From assembly GCA_002787775.1 (NCBI GenBank), contig PCUW01000009.1, positions 25,935 to 78,313 of the forward strand: a stretch of 52,379 nucleotides of DNA, read 5' to 3'. Made by a program: the position numbers and the translations under genes. Positions 45,303 through 51,982 of this stretch are shown piece after piece. Source of the stretch: Bdellovibrionales bacterium CG12_big_fil_rev_8_21_14_0_65_38_15 (GTDB lineage: Bacteria; Bdellovibrionota; Bacteriovoracia; Bacteriovoracales; Bacteriovoracaceae). The notes beneath the pieces are model-generated. The model saw only the letters and a program-made list of their open reading frames with translations, searched no databases and was not told the origin of the DNA. How positions within the stretch are numbered: position 1 is the first letter of the stretch; every line of letters starts with the position of its first letter.

Positions 45303-45360
45303 GTTCCAGCACACCTTTACGTAAACGGTGCTTTCGGCCAAGTGTATTGGAGCCTATCTT
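45299..45360 (-). repeat. Dispersed repeat, copy A
   Basis: This is a 62 bp unit that aligns over its full length with copy B (by eye, about 52 of 62 bases identical). Its first 27 bases on the plus strand, from TCAAGTTCCAGCACACC through TTTACGTAAA, are identical to copy B. Part of it is also present in copies C and D. It lies upstream of the small membrane-protein gene ending at 44895. On the minus strand it has an open reading frame containing LRKGVLELE, shared with copy B. Confidence 0.75.
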
Positions 45361-45436
45361 TACTTAGTCCTCGTGTAACTTCAATAAAGAATTTGCTTAT
45401 TAATCAATACTGAACTTTCTATTAAGAAAAAAGATC

Positions 45437-45892
45437 CTAGTTATCATTCTTTAGAAATTTTTCAAGATTACTTATGTAAGAATCTTTAAAGTTTTCAGGA
45501 TAAAATGCTCTTGTTTTTATTTTTGGAGATAGCAATAAAGCAGTTTTCTCATTTTGATCAAGAAGATACTTTACAGATAAAATATTTTTGTCTTGGAAGA
45601 ATCTTTTAACTGAAGTAATTTTCTCAGTTGAAACAACAGCACCTCCAATTAAAATATGATTTTTATCGAGCACTTTATAGGTCTTAATTCTTGTATAAAT
45701 AAAACCAAACAGAATTGCGAGCAGAATCGTTGGAATTAAAGCTATCTTTAAAATATAACTCTCTAGCATGATAAAAACCAATCCAATTCCAGTAACAACG
45801 ACAAGAGAAATCATCAAGACAGTTTTAATGGCTTTAATCTTAATCAGATCACTTTCAATACTTGAGGTAAAATGCTTGTTTATCTCCGACAT
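45437..45892 (-). CDS. Membrane protein with two helices and a PH-like tail
   Basis: This 151-residue protein has a very good ribosome binding site (GGAGG seven bases before the ATG). Two transmembrane helices (about residues 24-46 and 50-68) are followed by a soluble part with strands such as HILIGGAVVSTEKITSVKRFF and KTALLLSPKIKTRAFYP. That layout resembles small membrane proteins with a PH-like beta-sandwich that recur in toxin-immunity arrays. Repeat copy D lies just upstream. The function is unknown. Confidence 0.6.
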   Translation of the reverse strand: MSEINKHFTSSIESDLIKIKAIKTVLMISLVVVTGIGLVFIMLESYILKIALIPTILLAILFGFIYTRIKTYKVLDKNHILIGGAVVSTEKITSVKRFFQDKNILSVKYLLDQNEKTALLLSPKIKTRAFYPENFKDSYISNLEKFLKNDN

Positions 45893-45948
45893 GAACTTAC
45901 CTCCATACTTTCTCCTCCAAGCTGATAAATATTCAGATTCAGATTCCG

Positions 45949-45996
45949 ATTTTATATAAACACTGCTTCAGACTAAGTATGCTGGGACCTATCTTT
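45949..45996 (-). repeat. Dispersed repeat, copy D
   Basis: This roughly 48 bp segment ends, on the plus strand, with CACTGCTTCAGACTAAGT and CTATCTT. It aligns with the right-hand part of copies A and C, in the same direction. It is the most diverged copy. It lies about 57 bases upstream of the start of the gene at 45437-45892. Confidence 0.55.
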
Positions 45997-45999
45997 CAT

Positions 46000-46209
46000 C
46001 TAAAATCCCAAAGCTTTAATAATTTCGATTGCTTCATTTGAGTCAGCCTCTTGGATATAAATACAAGACTCTTGCGTATAGGCTAATCCTCCATGGACTC
46101 CGCCCATACCAGCCTCAGTTAAAGTGTATTGAATATTACTAGTTTCAAAAGATTTTATTATCATTTGAATTTTTATAACGTCATTGCTCTTAAAAATTAA
46201 ATACTTCAT
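46000..46209 (-). CDS. DUF2007-like small protein
   Basis: This 69-residue soluble protein begins MKYLIFKSNDVIKIQMIIKS and has SNIQYTLTEAGMGG and a final SNEAIEIIKALGF. The order of a short strand, a helix, a strand with a glycine loop and a final helix fits the DUF2007 (putative signal-transducing or PII-like) fold. Match strength is moderate. It may be an immunity protein in this context. An AGGGT lies about eight bases upstream. Confidence 0.55.
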   Translation of the reverse strand: MKYLIFKSNDVIKIQMIIKSFETSNIQYTLTEAGMGGVHGGLAYTQESCIYIQEADSNEAIEIIKALGF

Positions 46210-46245
46210 AAATATTAACCCTAACCTACATTGTGCGACCTGATA

Positions 46246-46410
46246 TCACCTTGGATCATGCCCTAGAAAGTAATTTATAATCATAAACCATCCAATAACA
46301 AAGAAGAAAATCGCCCCCTTTATACTATAAGGCGGTGTATTCTTTTTATATTTCACGAAGAAATATCCGACTGATGTTAAAATTAATATAGACCCAATTA
46401 TCGCCAACAT
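46246..46410 (-). CDS. Very small two-helix membrane protein
   Basis: I start at ATG 46410, preceded by GGA at a normal distance; a GTG at 46443 is possible. The 54-residue product has two hydrophobic helices (AIIGSILILTSVGYFFV, and IFFFVIGWFMIINYF) with a short basic loop. No family is recognised. Short length makes the call uncertain. Confidence 0.42.
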   Translation of the reverse strand: MLAIIGSILILTSVGYFFVKYKKNTPPYSIKGAIFFFVIGWFMIINYFLGHDPR

Positions 46411-46476
46411 AATATTTCCAATACGACATAGTTTAAAAATCACAAATCTAATTATTCTAGATTTTTTGATGAAGTG

Positions 46477-46689
46477 TTAATCCTTCAAAAGCCACCAAAT
46501 ATAAATCAATCCAATAAAGCAAAGAAGTAGTAAACCTGCATAAATCAGAATGCCATAAGAGCATGCAACTGGGAATGGCAGTCTGTATGCGGATAATATT
46601 AAGCATTTACCACCTATGTATGTTTCAACACATGAATACATGAAAAAAAGTATGGGTATACCAAATAATACTAATATTAGGTTTCTCAT
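46477..46689 (-). CDS. Small two-helix membrane protein
   Basis: This 70-residue product has an N-terminal hydrophobic helix (LILVLFGIPILFFMYS), a loop with three cysteines, and a C-terminal helix (YAGLLLLCFIGLIYIWWL). There is no clear ribosome binding site. It could be an exported or membrane-inserted immunity-type protein. The function is unknown. Confidence 0.45.
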   Translation of the reverse strand: MRNLILVLFGIPILFFMYSCVETYIGGKCLILSAYRLPFPVACSYGILIYAGLLLLCFIGLIYIWWLLKD

Positions 46690-46749
46690 AATTAATTCAG
46701 TCTAATTATCCATAATCAAAAAGTAATACTGAACCTAAACAAGCTATAT

Positions 46750-47436
46750 CTACTTGCTAGATTCTTTATTAATAATAAGTTTTATTTCTTGCCAATATTT
46801 GGAATTTTTCAAGTTAACTAGATCAGAATCGCTAACAACATAAGAGTATTTATCAAATCCTAATTCAAATGACTTTAGTAAATATTGCTGAGCACTTTTC
46901 AAATCACCAGCCTTAGATTCAAGACAAGCTAAATTATAGCAATCAATATTACCACCATTTAAACATAATTCTGTTGCAAGCTGCTTAGCCTCATCAACTT
47001 TCCCAAAGTTTACAAGCTTAACGACCTTATCAGAGCAAGACTTCAGGTCACCAAAGTTACAAGCGATCTCAGAGAATAAAAACTGCTCTTTATCAGTCGT
47101 AGATATACCCCATCCTGTTATGCACGCATTTATATCACCCATTTGACAAGCGACCATTGAATATTTTTTAGAATTTTCCAATTCATTCATTTCTCTATAG
47201 AAGTAAGCAAGTAGTGAGCACGATAGCCTATCTAATTTTTCACATTCCTTAATTAGCTCCTTCTCTTCTTTAAGTGTTGGTCTATAAATCGCCAATTTAT
47301 TTTTCCAAATAGAACAATTCTCATTGTCAAAATTATTTGTGCAGTATTCAAAATTATTGGCCCAAATTTCTGAAAGAGAATTTTCACTATTACAACTAAG
47401 TAAGGATAATAGAGGTATAATAAAAATTAAAAGCAT
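46750..47436 (-). CDS. Sel1/TPR-like lipoprotein
   Basis: I choose ATG 47436 because the product then begins with a lipoprotein signal (LLIFIIPLLSLLSC). The longer frame from 47529 would read through repeat copy B. The 228-residue protein has cysteine-spaced helical repeats such as YSMVACQMGDINACI and SEIACNFGDLKSCSD, typical of Sel1-like repeats. It ends with a TPR-like DSDLVNLKNSKYWQEIK. The secreted protein at 50087-50515 is built similarly. It may be an envelope-located protein-binding scaffold or immunity protein. Confidence 0.65.
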   Translation of the reverse strand: MLLIFIIPLLSLLSCNSENSLSEIWANNFEYCTNNFDNENCSIWKNKLAIYRPTLKEEKELIKECEKLDRLSCSLLAYFYREMNELENSKKYSMVACQMGDINACITGWGISTTDKEQFLFSEIACNFGDLKSCSDKVVKLVNFGKVDEAKQLATELCLNGGNIDCYNLACLESKAGDLKSAQQYLLKSFELGFDKYSYVVSDSDLVNLKNSKYWQEIKLIINKESSK

Positions 47437-47464
47437 TTTTGACCTACAGGCATTGGATATATAT

Positions 47465-47526
47465 TCAAGTTCCAGCACACCTTTACGTAAATAGTTCTTC
47501 CAGCCAAGTTCGTTGATGCCTATCTT
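47465..47526 (-). repeat. Dispersed repeat, copy B
   Basis: This is a 62 bp unit aligned end to end with copy A, in the same direction. It directly abuts the stop codon of the gene at 47526-47747 and lies 28 bases upstream of the Sel1-like lipoprotein gene. Its minus-strand frame, like copy A, encodes LRKGVLELE. Here that frame is open into the lipoprotein gene. Confidence 0.75.
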
Positions 47527-47747
47527 CATGCTTTTAAGTCAATGTTAAGCATGTTTGCACTCATTAGTAATATTTCTTTCATGCTCAAAGTTACGTTTCC
47601 ATTTTCCTTTTTCACAACAAGTATTTTCTTTTCTTTAATCATACTTAAAACTTCTTTTTCAGAGATACCGATTATAACAGCTGCTTCATCGAAAGAAAGA
47701 TCTGCATCTTCATCAATTTCTACTTTTTCATGTTTTTTAATTTTCAT
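47526..47747 (-). CDS. Small helix-turn-helix-like protein
   Basis: This 73-residue acidic and basic protein contains LSFDEAAVIIGISEKEVLSMIKEKKI, which reads as a MerR/excisionase-type helix-turn-helix, followed by a short beta-wing (LVVKKENGNVTLS) and a helix. Small winged-helix proteins of this kind act as antitoxins, excisionases or transcription factors. No toxin with a matching signature is immediately adjacent. It is the only recognisable DNA-binding protein in the array. Confidence 0.5.
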   Translation of the reverse strand: MKIKKHEKVEIDEDADLSFDEAAVIIGISEKEVLSMIKEKKILVVKKENGNVTLSMKEILLMSANMLNIDLKA

Positions 47748-47817
47748 TACTTTATCTCAATCTTTTTTATTGCTTAAATTTATATTCAGGTTCGACACTT
47801 CTCTATATATAATCAGT

Positions 47818-48051
47818 TCATCCAACTCCATTGGTCGGATTGTTATCAGTTTCTTCAAAAATTTTCTTATGATCTCTTTGATCCTCGAGGTACTTTCCAT
47901 TGCGTTTATCCCTTTCTTTAATAATAGCAATATCAACGAAAAATAGAATAATATGAACCAATATCACCCATACTTTATGGAAGTCAGCCAACATCATTAG
48001 GATTTGCGTTAAAGAATGCGATGAAAGTATTAACAATAGTTTAATTTTCAA
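47818..48051 (-). CDS. Small membrane protein with a hydrophilic tail
   Basis: I use the TTG at 48051, six bases after GAGG; a TTG at 48069 is the alternative. The 77-residue product has two closely spaced hydrophobic segments (KLLLILSSHSLTQILMML, and VWVILVHIILFFVDIAII) and a charged C-terminal tail. No family is recognised. Confidence is limited by the lack of an ATG. Confidence 0.4.
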   Translation of the reverse strand: MKIKLLLILSSHSLTQILMMLADFHKVWVILVHIILFFVDIAIIKERDKRNGKYLEDQRDHKKIFEETDNNPTNGVG

Positions 48052-48143
48052 ATTCTTCCTCAAAATCAATAATAATATTCAGCAAGGCATTTTTATTAAA
48101 ATATTCTTACTTAAACTAGACTAATATCGAAGTAAACTGATAA

Positions 48144-48482
48144 CTATGTTTTTCTTAATAAAGTTAAAAACTTTAAGGCCTCATTGTTATTGTCATTATC
48201 TTTTCTCTCATTACTTGAAAGTAATACAATACCTGCCTGAGACAAAATTGAACAAATCCATGGACTGAGTTTATTATCAACCATTCTTTGATGAATTTCT
48301 TTCAAAGTATCAATATTTAAGTCACAATTGTTAGTACTTTTATTCATTAAGGTTTGAAGCAAATAGCTAACAGATTCATGATCTCCATCTTTAAAGATTG
48401 TCATTAGTTCAGAGAGATTTTTATCAAGTTCATCTGTACTTGTGAGAGCTTTGACTACTAAGGCATAAGCTTTAAATTGCAT
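48144..48482 (-). CDS. Small soluble helical protein of unknown function
   Basis: This 112-residue, probably all-helical soluble protein has AAGGA about five bases before the ATG. It has helical stretches such as LDKNLSELMTIFKDGDHESV and TLKEIHQRMVDNKL. Nothing in it is recognised. Composition and position fit a cytoplasmic immunity protein whose toxin has been lost. It is divergent from the nucleotidyltransferase-like gene at 48621. Confidence 0.5.
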   Translation of the reverse strand: MQFKAYALVVKALTSTDELDKNLSELMTIFKDGDHESVSYLLQTLMNKSTNNCDLNIDTLKEIHQRMVDNKLSPWICSILSQAGIVLLSSNERKDNDNNNEALKFLTLLRKT

Positions 48483-48569
48483 AAACTTCCTTTTAATAAC
48501 TATATATTCTACACCATCTCGAATTAGTTAGAGATTACTTAACCACAACAGCTAAGTACCTAGAATTCC

Positions 48570-48597
48570 TTGGCCAACATACTCTTAGAAGTAAATA
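48570..48597 (+). promoter_or_regulatory. Weak promoter candidate for the plus-strand pair
   Basis: TTGGCC and TAAATA with 16 bases between them lie 24 bases before the AAGGAG-preceded ATG at 48621. The match is modest, but this is the only reasonable pair in the divergent region. Confidence 0.3.
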
Positions 48598-48620
48598 TGT
48601 TAATATATTTTAAGGAGTGA

Positions 48621-49172
48621 ATGTTGAAACGAATTGATATAGAGAACCTATTAAATCTTCTTAATGAGCGTCTGGCGAATGAAAACGAGACCAGAGAATT
48701 AGTTGTATGCAGAGGAGCTGCACTCATACTCAATAATTATAAGAAAGAAGAAACTGCAGATATTGATATCCTTAGTTCTGATAAAGACGAGCTACTTAAG
48801 AGGCTCTCTTTAGAGATAGCAAAAAAGAATCTTGGTTTAAGGAGTGATTGGCTTAATTCAAATGCTGCAAGTTTTTTCAAAAGACATAACCCTCTTCCTG
48901 TAGGTTGGGAAAAACGTTTAGTTCAATCCTTTAAAGCTTCTCATTTAACGGTTAAGTCTCTTTCTGAGGAGGATATGCTTTTCAGTAAGATATGTTCTCA
49001 CATAGACCGTGAAATGGATGAAGCTGATATCAAAGAGCTTGCAAGGACGAAAGAGCTTTTCGAAAACACAGTACGCAAGATTGTAAAGCTTAAGAAGTTT
49101 CAAGACACAGCTTCAACACTCATTATAGGTGAACTTCGTGTCAGGTTGGGATTTGATGATGATGACCAATGA
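48621..49172 (+). CDS. DUF6036-like nucleotidyltransferase-related protein
   Basis: This 183-residue protein has VVCRGAALILNNYKKEETADIDILSSD, the region where DUF6036 and AbiEii-like nucleotidyltransferases carry a GG-A-L...T-D-I-D motif. The first glycine of the usual pair is replaced by arginine, so activity may be altered. SEEDMLFSKICSHIDREMDEADIKEL also matches the family's later segment. Many such proteins act in toxin-antitoxin or phage-defence modules. It is followed by, and overlaps, an unknown gene, forming a two-gene cassette opposite to the array. AAGGAG lies three bases before the ATG. Confidence 0.65.
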   Translation: MLKRIDIENLLNLLNERLANENETRELVVCRGAALILNNYKKEETADIDILSSDKDELLKRLSLEIAKKNLGLRSDWLNSNAASFFKRHNPLPVGWEKRLVQSFKASHLTVKSLSEEDMLFSKICSHIDREMDEADIKELARTKELFENTVRKIVKLKKFQDTASTLIIGELRVRLGFDDDDQ

Positions 49173-49809
49173 TGATCCATATATCTTACTTGCAAATCTA
49201 GGCATCTCATTTAATAGAGATATTGATATCGCATTATCTCCAGAAGAGTGTTTTATTGCTTTAATTGAGCAACATAATATTCTTGAAGATCGACGTTTAT
49301 TATCCTTAACCATACTTGCTTTTGAAAATATTCAAAATTATCTAAGGCCTGACTTGTTTAAGAGATTGGCCTCGGACATGACTGCCAAAGGGTGTTCTGT
49401 TTTAGGGGGGATAATATTTAGAGATCATTTAATAACACCAGGGCGTTGGAGCGGACTACAAAATGTTCTAAAAAAATATAGAGTACGCGATCTTTTGGTT
49501 GGTAATGAAAAAATTATCAAAGAAAAGGGAGCAGATAATTTTTTCGAATCTTTTGGAATTAGGATGACTCAAGTCAATAAATCGAGCAGTAAAAAACTAT
49601 TAGATAGAGAATGGTATTTGTCGCATAACCCATGGCTTAAAAATAGAGTGTTTTTTGGTCCCTCAACGCGAGCAGACGTTTATACCGTTAAAACTAATTT
49701 TTTAGAATCAACCGCCTATCGTTTTATGGAAAGGTTTAATTATACGCCCTCCTCTCTTTACGGAATTTGGAATGAAATGACACTTGCACAGACTCTTGGT
49801 GCGTACTAA
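49156..49809 (+). CDS. Unknown partner of the nucleotidyltransferase-like gene
   Basis: The upstream GTG would overlap the previous gene by 44 bases; I prefer the ATG at 49156, which leaves a 17-base overlap. The 217-residue soluble protein has helical N-terminal segments (ECFIALIEQHNILEDRRLLS) and a mixed C-terminal region with RVFFGPSTRADVYTV and SSLYGIWNEMTLAQ. No family is recognised. Overlap with the nucleotidyltransferase-like gene argues for a functional pair, with either protein being the antitoxin or regulator. Confidence 0.6.
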   Translation: MMMTNDDPYILLANLGISFNRDIDIALSPEECFIALIEQHNILEDRRLLSLTILAFENIQNYLRPDLFKRLASDMTAKGCSVLGGIIFRDHLITPGRWSGLQNVLKKYRVRDLLVGNEKIIKEKGADNFFESFGIRMTQVNKSSSKKLLDREWYLSHNPWLKNRVFFGPSTRADVYTVKTNFLESTAYRFMERFNYTPSSLYGIWNEMTLAQTLGAY

Positions 49810-49812
49810 TCA

Positions 49813-49868
49813 TGTTTCAAAACATTAACGCAACAGTGCTTCAGGCCAAGTGTGTTGGAGCCTGTCTT
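49813..49868 (-). repeat. Dispersed repeat, copy C
   Basis: The plus-strand core CAGTGCTTCAGGCCAAGT followed by TTGGAGCCTGTCTT aligns with copy A (29 of 33 bases identical in the best-matching stretch by eye). It has the same direction as the other copies. It begins just after the stop of the plus-strand pair, at 49809. The rest of 49869-50086 holds nothing I can identify. Confidence 0.65.
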
Positions 49869-50086
49869 CAATTGATTATCAATATTTCCACAAGTATCAA
49901 AGCTTTGCGCCTGCATGATGACTCCTGTTTGAGAGTTGATTACCTTTATGTTTGCTTTAATACAGGTCAATATTTTGGAACAAAGCTTCCTTGACGCGAA
50001 AGTCAGTCAAAGACTGTCAGTGGTAATGACTATTTTAAAAGTAGAAAGTACGGCTCTCTTAACCCGCATTTTCTTTAGATTGTGAA

Positions 50087-50515
50087 TTAAAGAAAGTCCT
50101 CAATCTTACCAATATTATTATACTTAAAATCAAGGTAAGTTTTGGCCTCGCAAGAGGTCTTGTTGCCATTCTCACAACCAAAACGGGTTAATTCAAAAGC
50201 TTCCTCATCACGATAAGAAAGTCCCTTATGTGAAGCATATGCAAAGACTGCACAAGAGGCATACAAACCTAGCACACAACTTTTTTTATAAATATTGAGA
50301 CCAGTCTCTCTGCGTCGAGGATCCTTGGAGTTTAGTTCCGATCGACCAATTTTAAGGCAACCTTTGTCAAAAAATCTTTGCAACGAAGAGACATAGAGGG
50401 AGCAGTCATCACGAGTATCCCTATCCACTAGAGAAGGACTTTGAACTTTTGAATTAACCATCTGTGGATAGTTCAAGGAAATTAACAACAATATAAGTAT
50501 ATTTAGATTTTTCAT
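50087..50515 (-). CDS. Secreted Sel1-like repeat protein
   Basis: This 142-residue protein has a signal peptide (ILILLLISLNYPQMVNS). Cysteine-containing repeats such as KSCVLGLYASCAVFAY and RFGCENGNKTSCEAKTY follow, the pattern of Sel1-like repeats with disulfides. It lies downstream of the third Rhs tip fragment and may be its immunity protein, acting outside the cytoplasm. It resembles the Sel1-like lipoprotein at 46750. No clear ribosome binding site is visible. Confidence 0.58.
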   Translation of the reverse strand: MKNLNILILLLISLNYPQMVNSKVQSPSLVDRDTRDDCSLYVSSLQRFFDKGCLKIGRSELNSKDPRRRETGLNIYKKSCVLGLYASCAVFAYASHKGLSYRDEEAFELTRFGCENGNKTSCEAKTYLDFKYNNIGKIEDFL

Positions 50516-50589
50516 ACTTCACTAAGTATTCTAACATTAAACTCAAATGATTCCCAAAATCAGAGCTTTTAGCTATATCTTTTACACAA

Positions 50590-50874
50590 TCAATTAGTAT
50601 CTTGACCTATTTCTAATGCCTTGCGATCCATTCTTCTTCGAGTTTCTTCCGCTTCCTGTTCTGCTTGCCTCTGTCTTTCATCTTCCACTTGCTGCTCATA
50701 AGTCGGCGTCGGTGTTGGCTCAGGTGTAGAATTAAGCAAATTATCTAATGCATCATCACGGCCCGAATCATCCGCAGGACACCTGTCCTGTAGCCCGCTC
50801 GGATCAATCAAATTCACCGGATCATTATTCACATAGCGGTAAATATTTACGGCATCACCATCAAATCTAATCAA
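50590..50874 (-). pseudogene. Displaced Rhs 3' tip (tip 3)
   Basis: This frame begins with IRFDGDAVNIYRYVNNDPVN followed by LIDPSG, the end of an Rhs core. A 67-residue C-terminal region follows that is rich in Pro, Thr, Glu, Gln and Arg (STPEPTPTPTYEQQVEDERQ). There is no toxin motif I recognise. Only the last part of the core is present, so it cannot be a functional Rhs gene alone. A TTG after AGGAG could start translation at 50874. It follows the membrane-protein gene at 50888 by 13 bases. It probably represents a stored or relic toxin tip. Confidence 0.7.
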
Positions 50875-50887
50875 ATTTCTCCTGCAC

Positions 50888-51172
50888 TTAGACTCTTTTC
50901 AATTTATTAATATATAAAGCAAAGCAATAAGAGAATGTAGGAGCGAGTGTAAAAAATAATGCAATACATATACTGTTTATACTCCAAACAATATTGCTAG
51001 TAATAATTTTAAAACTAGCTCCAATAATGAAGATAGTTTGAAAAATAATATAAACACTTCTTACTTGATTCCCCTTAAAGGGATTTGAAGCAAGAAGTAT
51101 TTTGACAAAACTGATAGTTAAAGTAGTAAAGCAAATTAAATAGACAAAAAGAATAATTCCTAAATAATTCAT
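50888..51172 (-). CDS. Small membrane protein, candidate immunity protein for tip 2
   Basis: This 94-residue protein has three predicted transmembrane helices (about residues 3-26, 39-59 and 65-87). Its ATG overlaps the TGA stop of the frameshifted Rhs tip 2 by three bases, the coupling expected of a toxin-immunity pair. A membrane immunity protein fits a tip whose C-terminus is hydrophobic. No family is recognised. Confidence 0.62.
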   Translation of the reverse strand: MNYLGIILFVYLICFTTLTISFVKILLASNPFKGNQVRSVYIIFQTIFIIGASFKIITSNIVWSINSICIALFFTLAPTFSYCFALYINKLKRV

Positions 51173-51437
51173 AATACCTCAATTCTATTATGGTGAACAT
51201 GAACTGGGAATGCTCCAAAACCACCAGCAACTCCACCCAGAACTGACCCAGTTAAAACGGCTCCAGCAAGAGTAAAAACGAACGTCCCTCCGGATCAGTC
51301 AAATTCACCGGATCATTCTCAACGTATCGATACAGGTTTCCATCACCGCCATTAAACTTAATCGGATCCTTCGTGGTCCAACAGCCGGTGTAAGGATGAT
51401 AATTCCGTACATCATTAATTTTCAAAGCTAAGTTCAT
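51169..51437 (-). pseudogene. Displaced Rhs 3' tip with a frameshift (tip 2)
   Basis: From ATG 51437 the frame encodes a short lead, [16 protein letters not shown] and [17 protein letters not shown] ending in DPEG, the Rhs core end. It then stops at 51252. If one base is restored near 51285, the frame continues as [20 protein letters not shown] and ends HNRIEVL at a TGA at 51169-51171, which touches the next gene's ATG. The hydrophobic Gly-rich tail resembles that of tip 1. So this is most likely a tip inactivated by a one-base deletion. Confidence 0.72.
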
Positions 51438-51495
51438 AAAAACATTATAACACGAGTTAAAAGCTGAGATTGTTAAAATATTGGAATCTGGAAAA

Positions 51496-51647
51496 TTGGC
51501 ACGCTATTGGCACGATAGAATTTAGTGTGCCACAGTTATTCTTACCACCAATATTGATTCTTAAATTAAATGTTTGGATTATAAAATTGATGTAAGGAAT
51601 ATAAAATTTCGTTTTATAAAATAACAGCGTGCCAAGGATCGTGCCAA
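51496..51647. repeat. Inverted and direct TTGGCACG repeats
   Basis: TTGGCACG occurs at 51496-51503 and 51507-51514. Its complement CGTGCCAA occurs at 51628-51635 and 51640-51647. The two pairs form an inverted arrangement bracketing about 113 bases with no gene. This could be a small miniature element, a recombinase binding site or a structured RNA. It lies between tip 2 and the immunity gene of tip 1. Confidence 0.5.
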
Positions 51648-51655
51648 AACAAAAT

Positions 51656-51982
51656 TTAAAACACCATTAAGATTAATGGAGTAGAAATCACAACCAATGC
51701 ATCTAAAATTAAAAGATTATAAATTCTGATACGTATTTTGTCAGCGGCTTGAACGTCTAACTCATCTAACTTCTTCAACATTTTTATACGCTCAATGGAA
51801 ATCAATTTCATAAATTCCCAAAAATTAAATTTAGATCCTTTTTTAATATTTCCAATCAATGCATCAACTTTATTATTTTCAACTTGTGCAGCTATTGAAA
51901 CTTCAATTCTTTTTTTTATATTTTGTATAATAATTATTATAAATATTATTACAAACACCTTCTGCTCAATTGTTATTTGCAT
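51656..51982 (-). CDS. Small two-helix membrane protein, candidate immunity protein for tip 1
   Basis: This 108-residue protein has an N-terminal hydrophobic helix ([14 protein letters not shown]), a long basic middle (about residues 22-85) and a C-terminal helix ([19 protein letters not shown]). Its ATG at 51982 overlaps the end of the Rhs gene by ten bases. That position, directly after the Rhs stop, is where Rhs immunity genes sit. No family is recognised. Confidence 0.65.
   Translation of the reverse strand: MQITIEQKVFVIIFIIIIIQNIKKRIEVSIAAQVENNKVDALIGNIKKGSKFNFWEFMKLISIERIKMLKKLDELDVQAADKIRIRIYNLLILDALVVISTPLILMVF

Noticed and set aside
47436-47529. Extended N-terminus of the Sel1-like lipoprotein
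   Set aside because: The extension would translate repeat copy B and move the lipoprotein signal to an internal position. The ATG at 47436 gives a normal lipobox signal.
47542-47946. 134-residue plus-strand hydrophobic ORF
   Set aside because: It lies opposite the helix-turn-helix gene and the small membrane-protein gene. Its hydrophobicity comes from reading AT-rich lysine codons in reverse, and it has no ribosome binding site.
48144-48482. Toxin partner for the DUF6036-like gene
   Set aside because: It is divergent, not co-transcribed, and the overlapping plus-strand gene is the more natural partner.
45299-49868. Repeats A-D as integron attC sites of a cassette array
   Set aside because: Small genes separated by a short directional repeat looked like a cassette array. 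However, I find no RYYYAAC/GTTRRRY pair at the ends, no consistent long palindrome across copies, and no integrase in the window.
49812-49994. 60-residue plus-strand ORF after the nucleotidyltransferase pair
   Set aside because: Its first part is repeat copy C, and the rest has no protein-like character.
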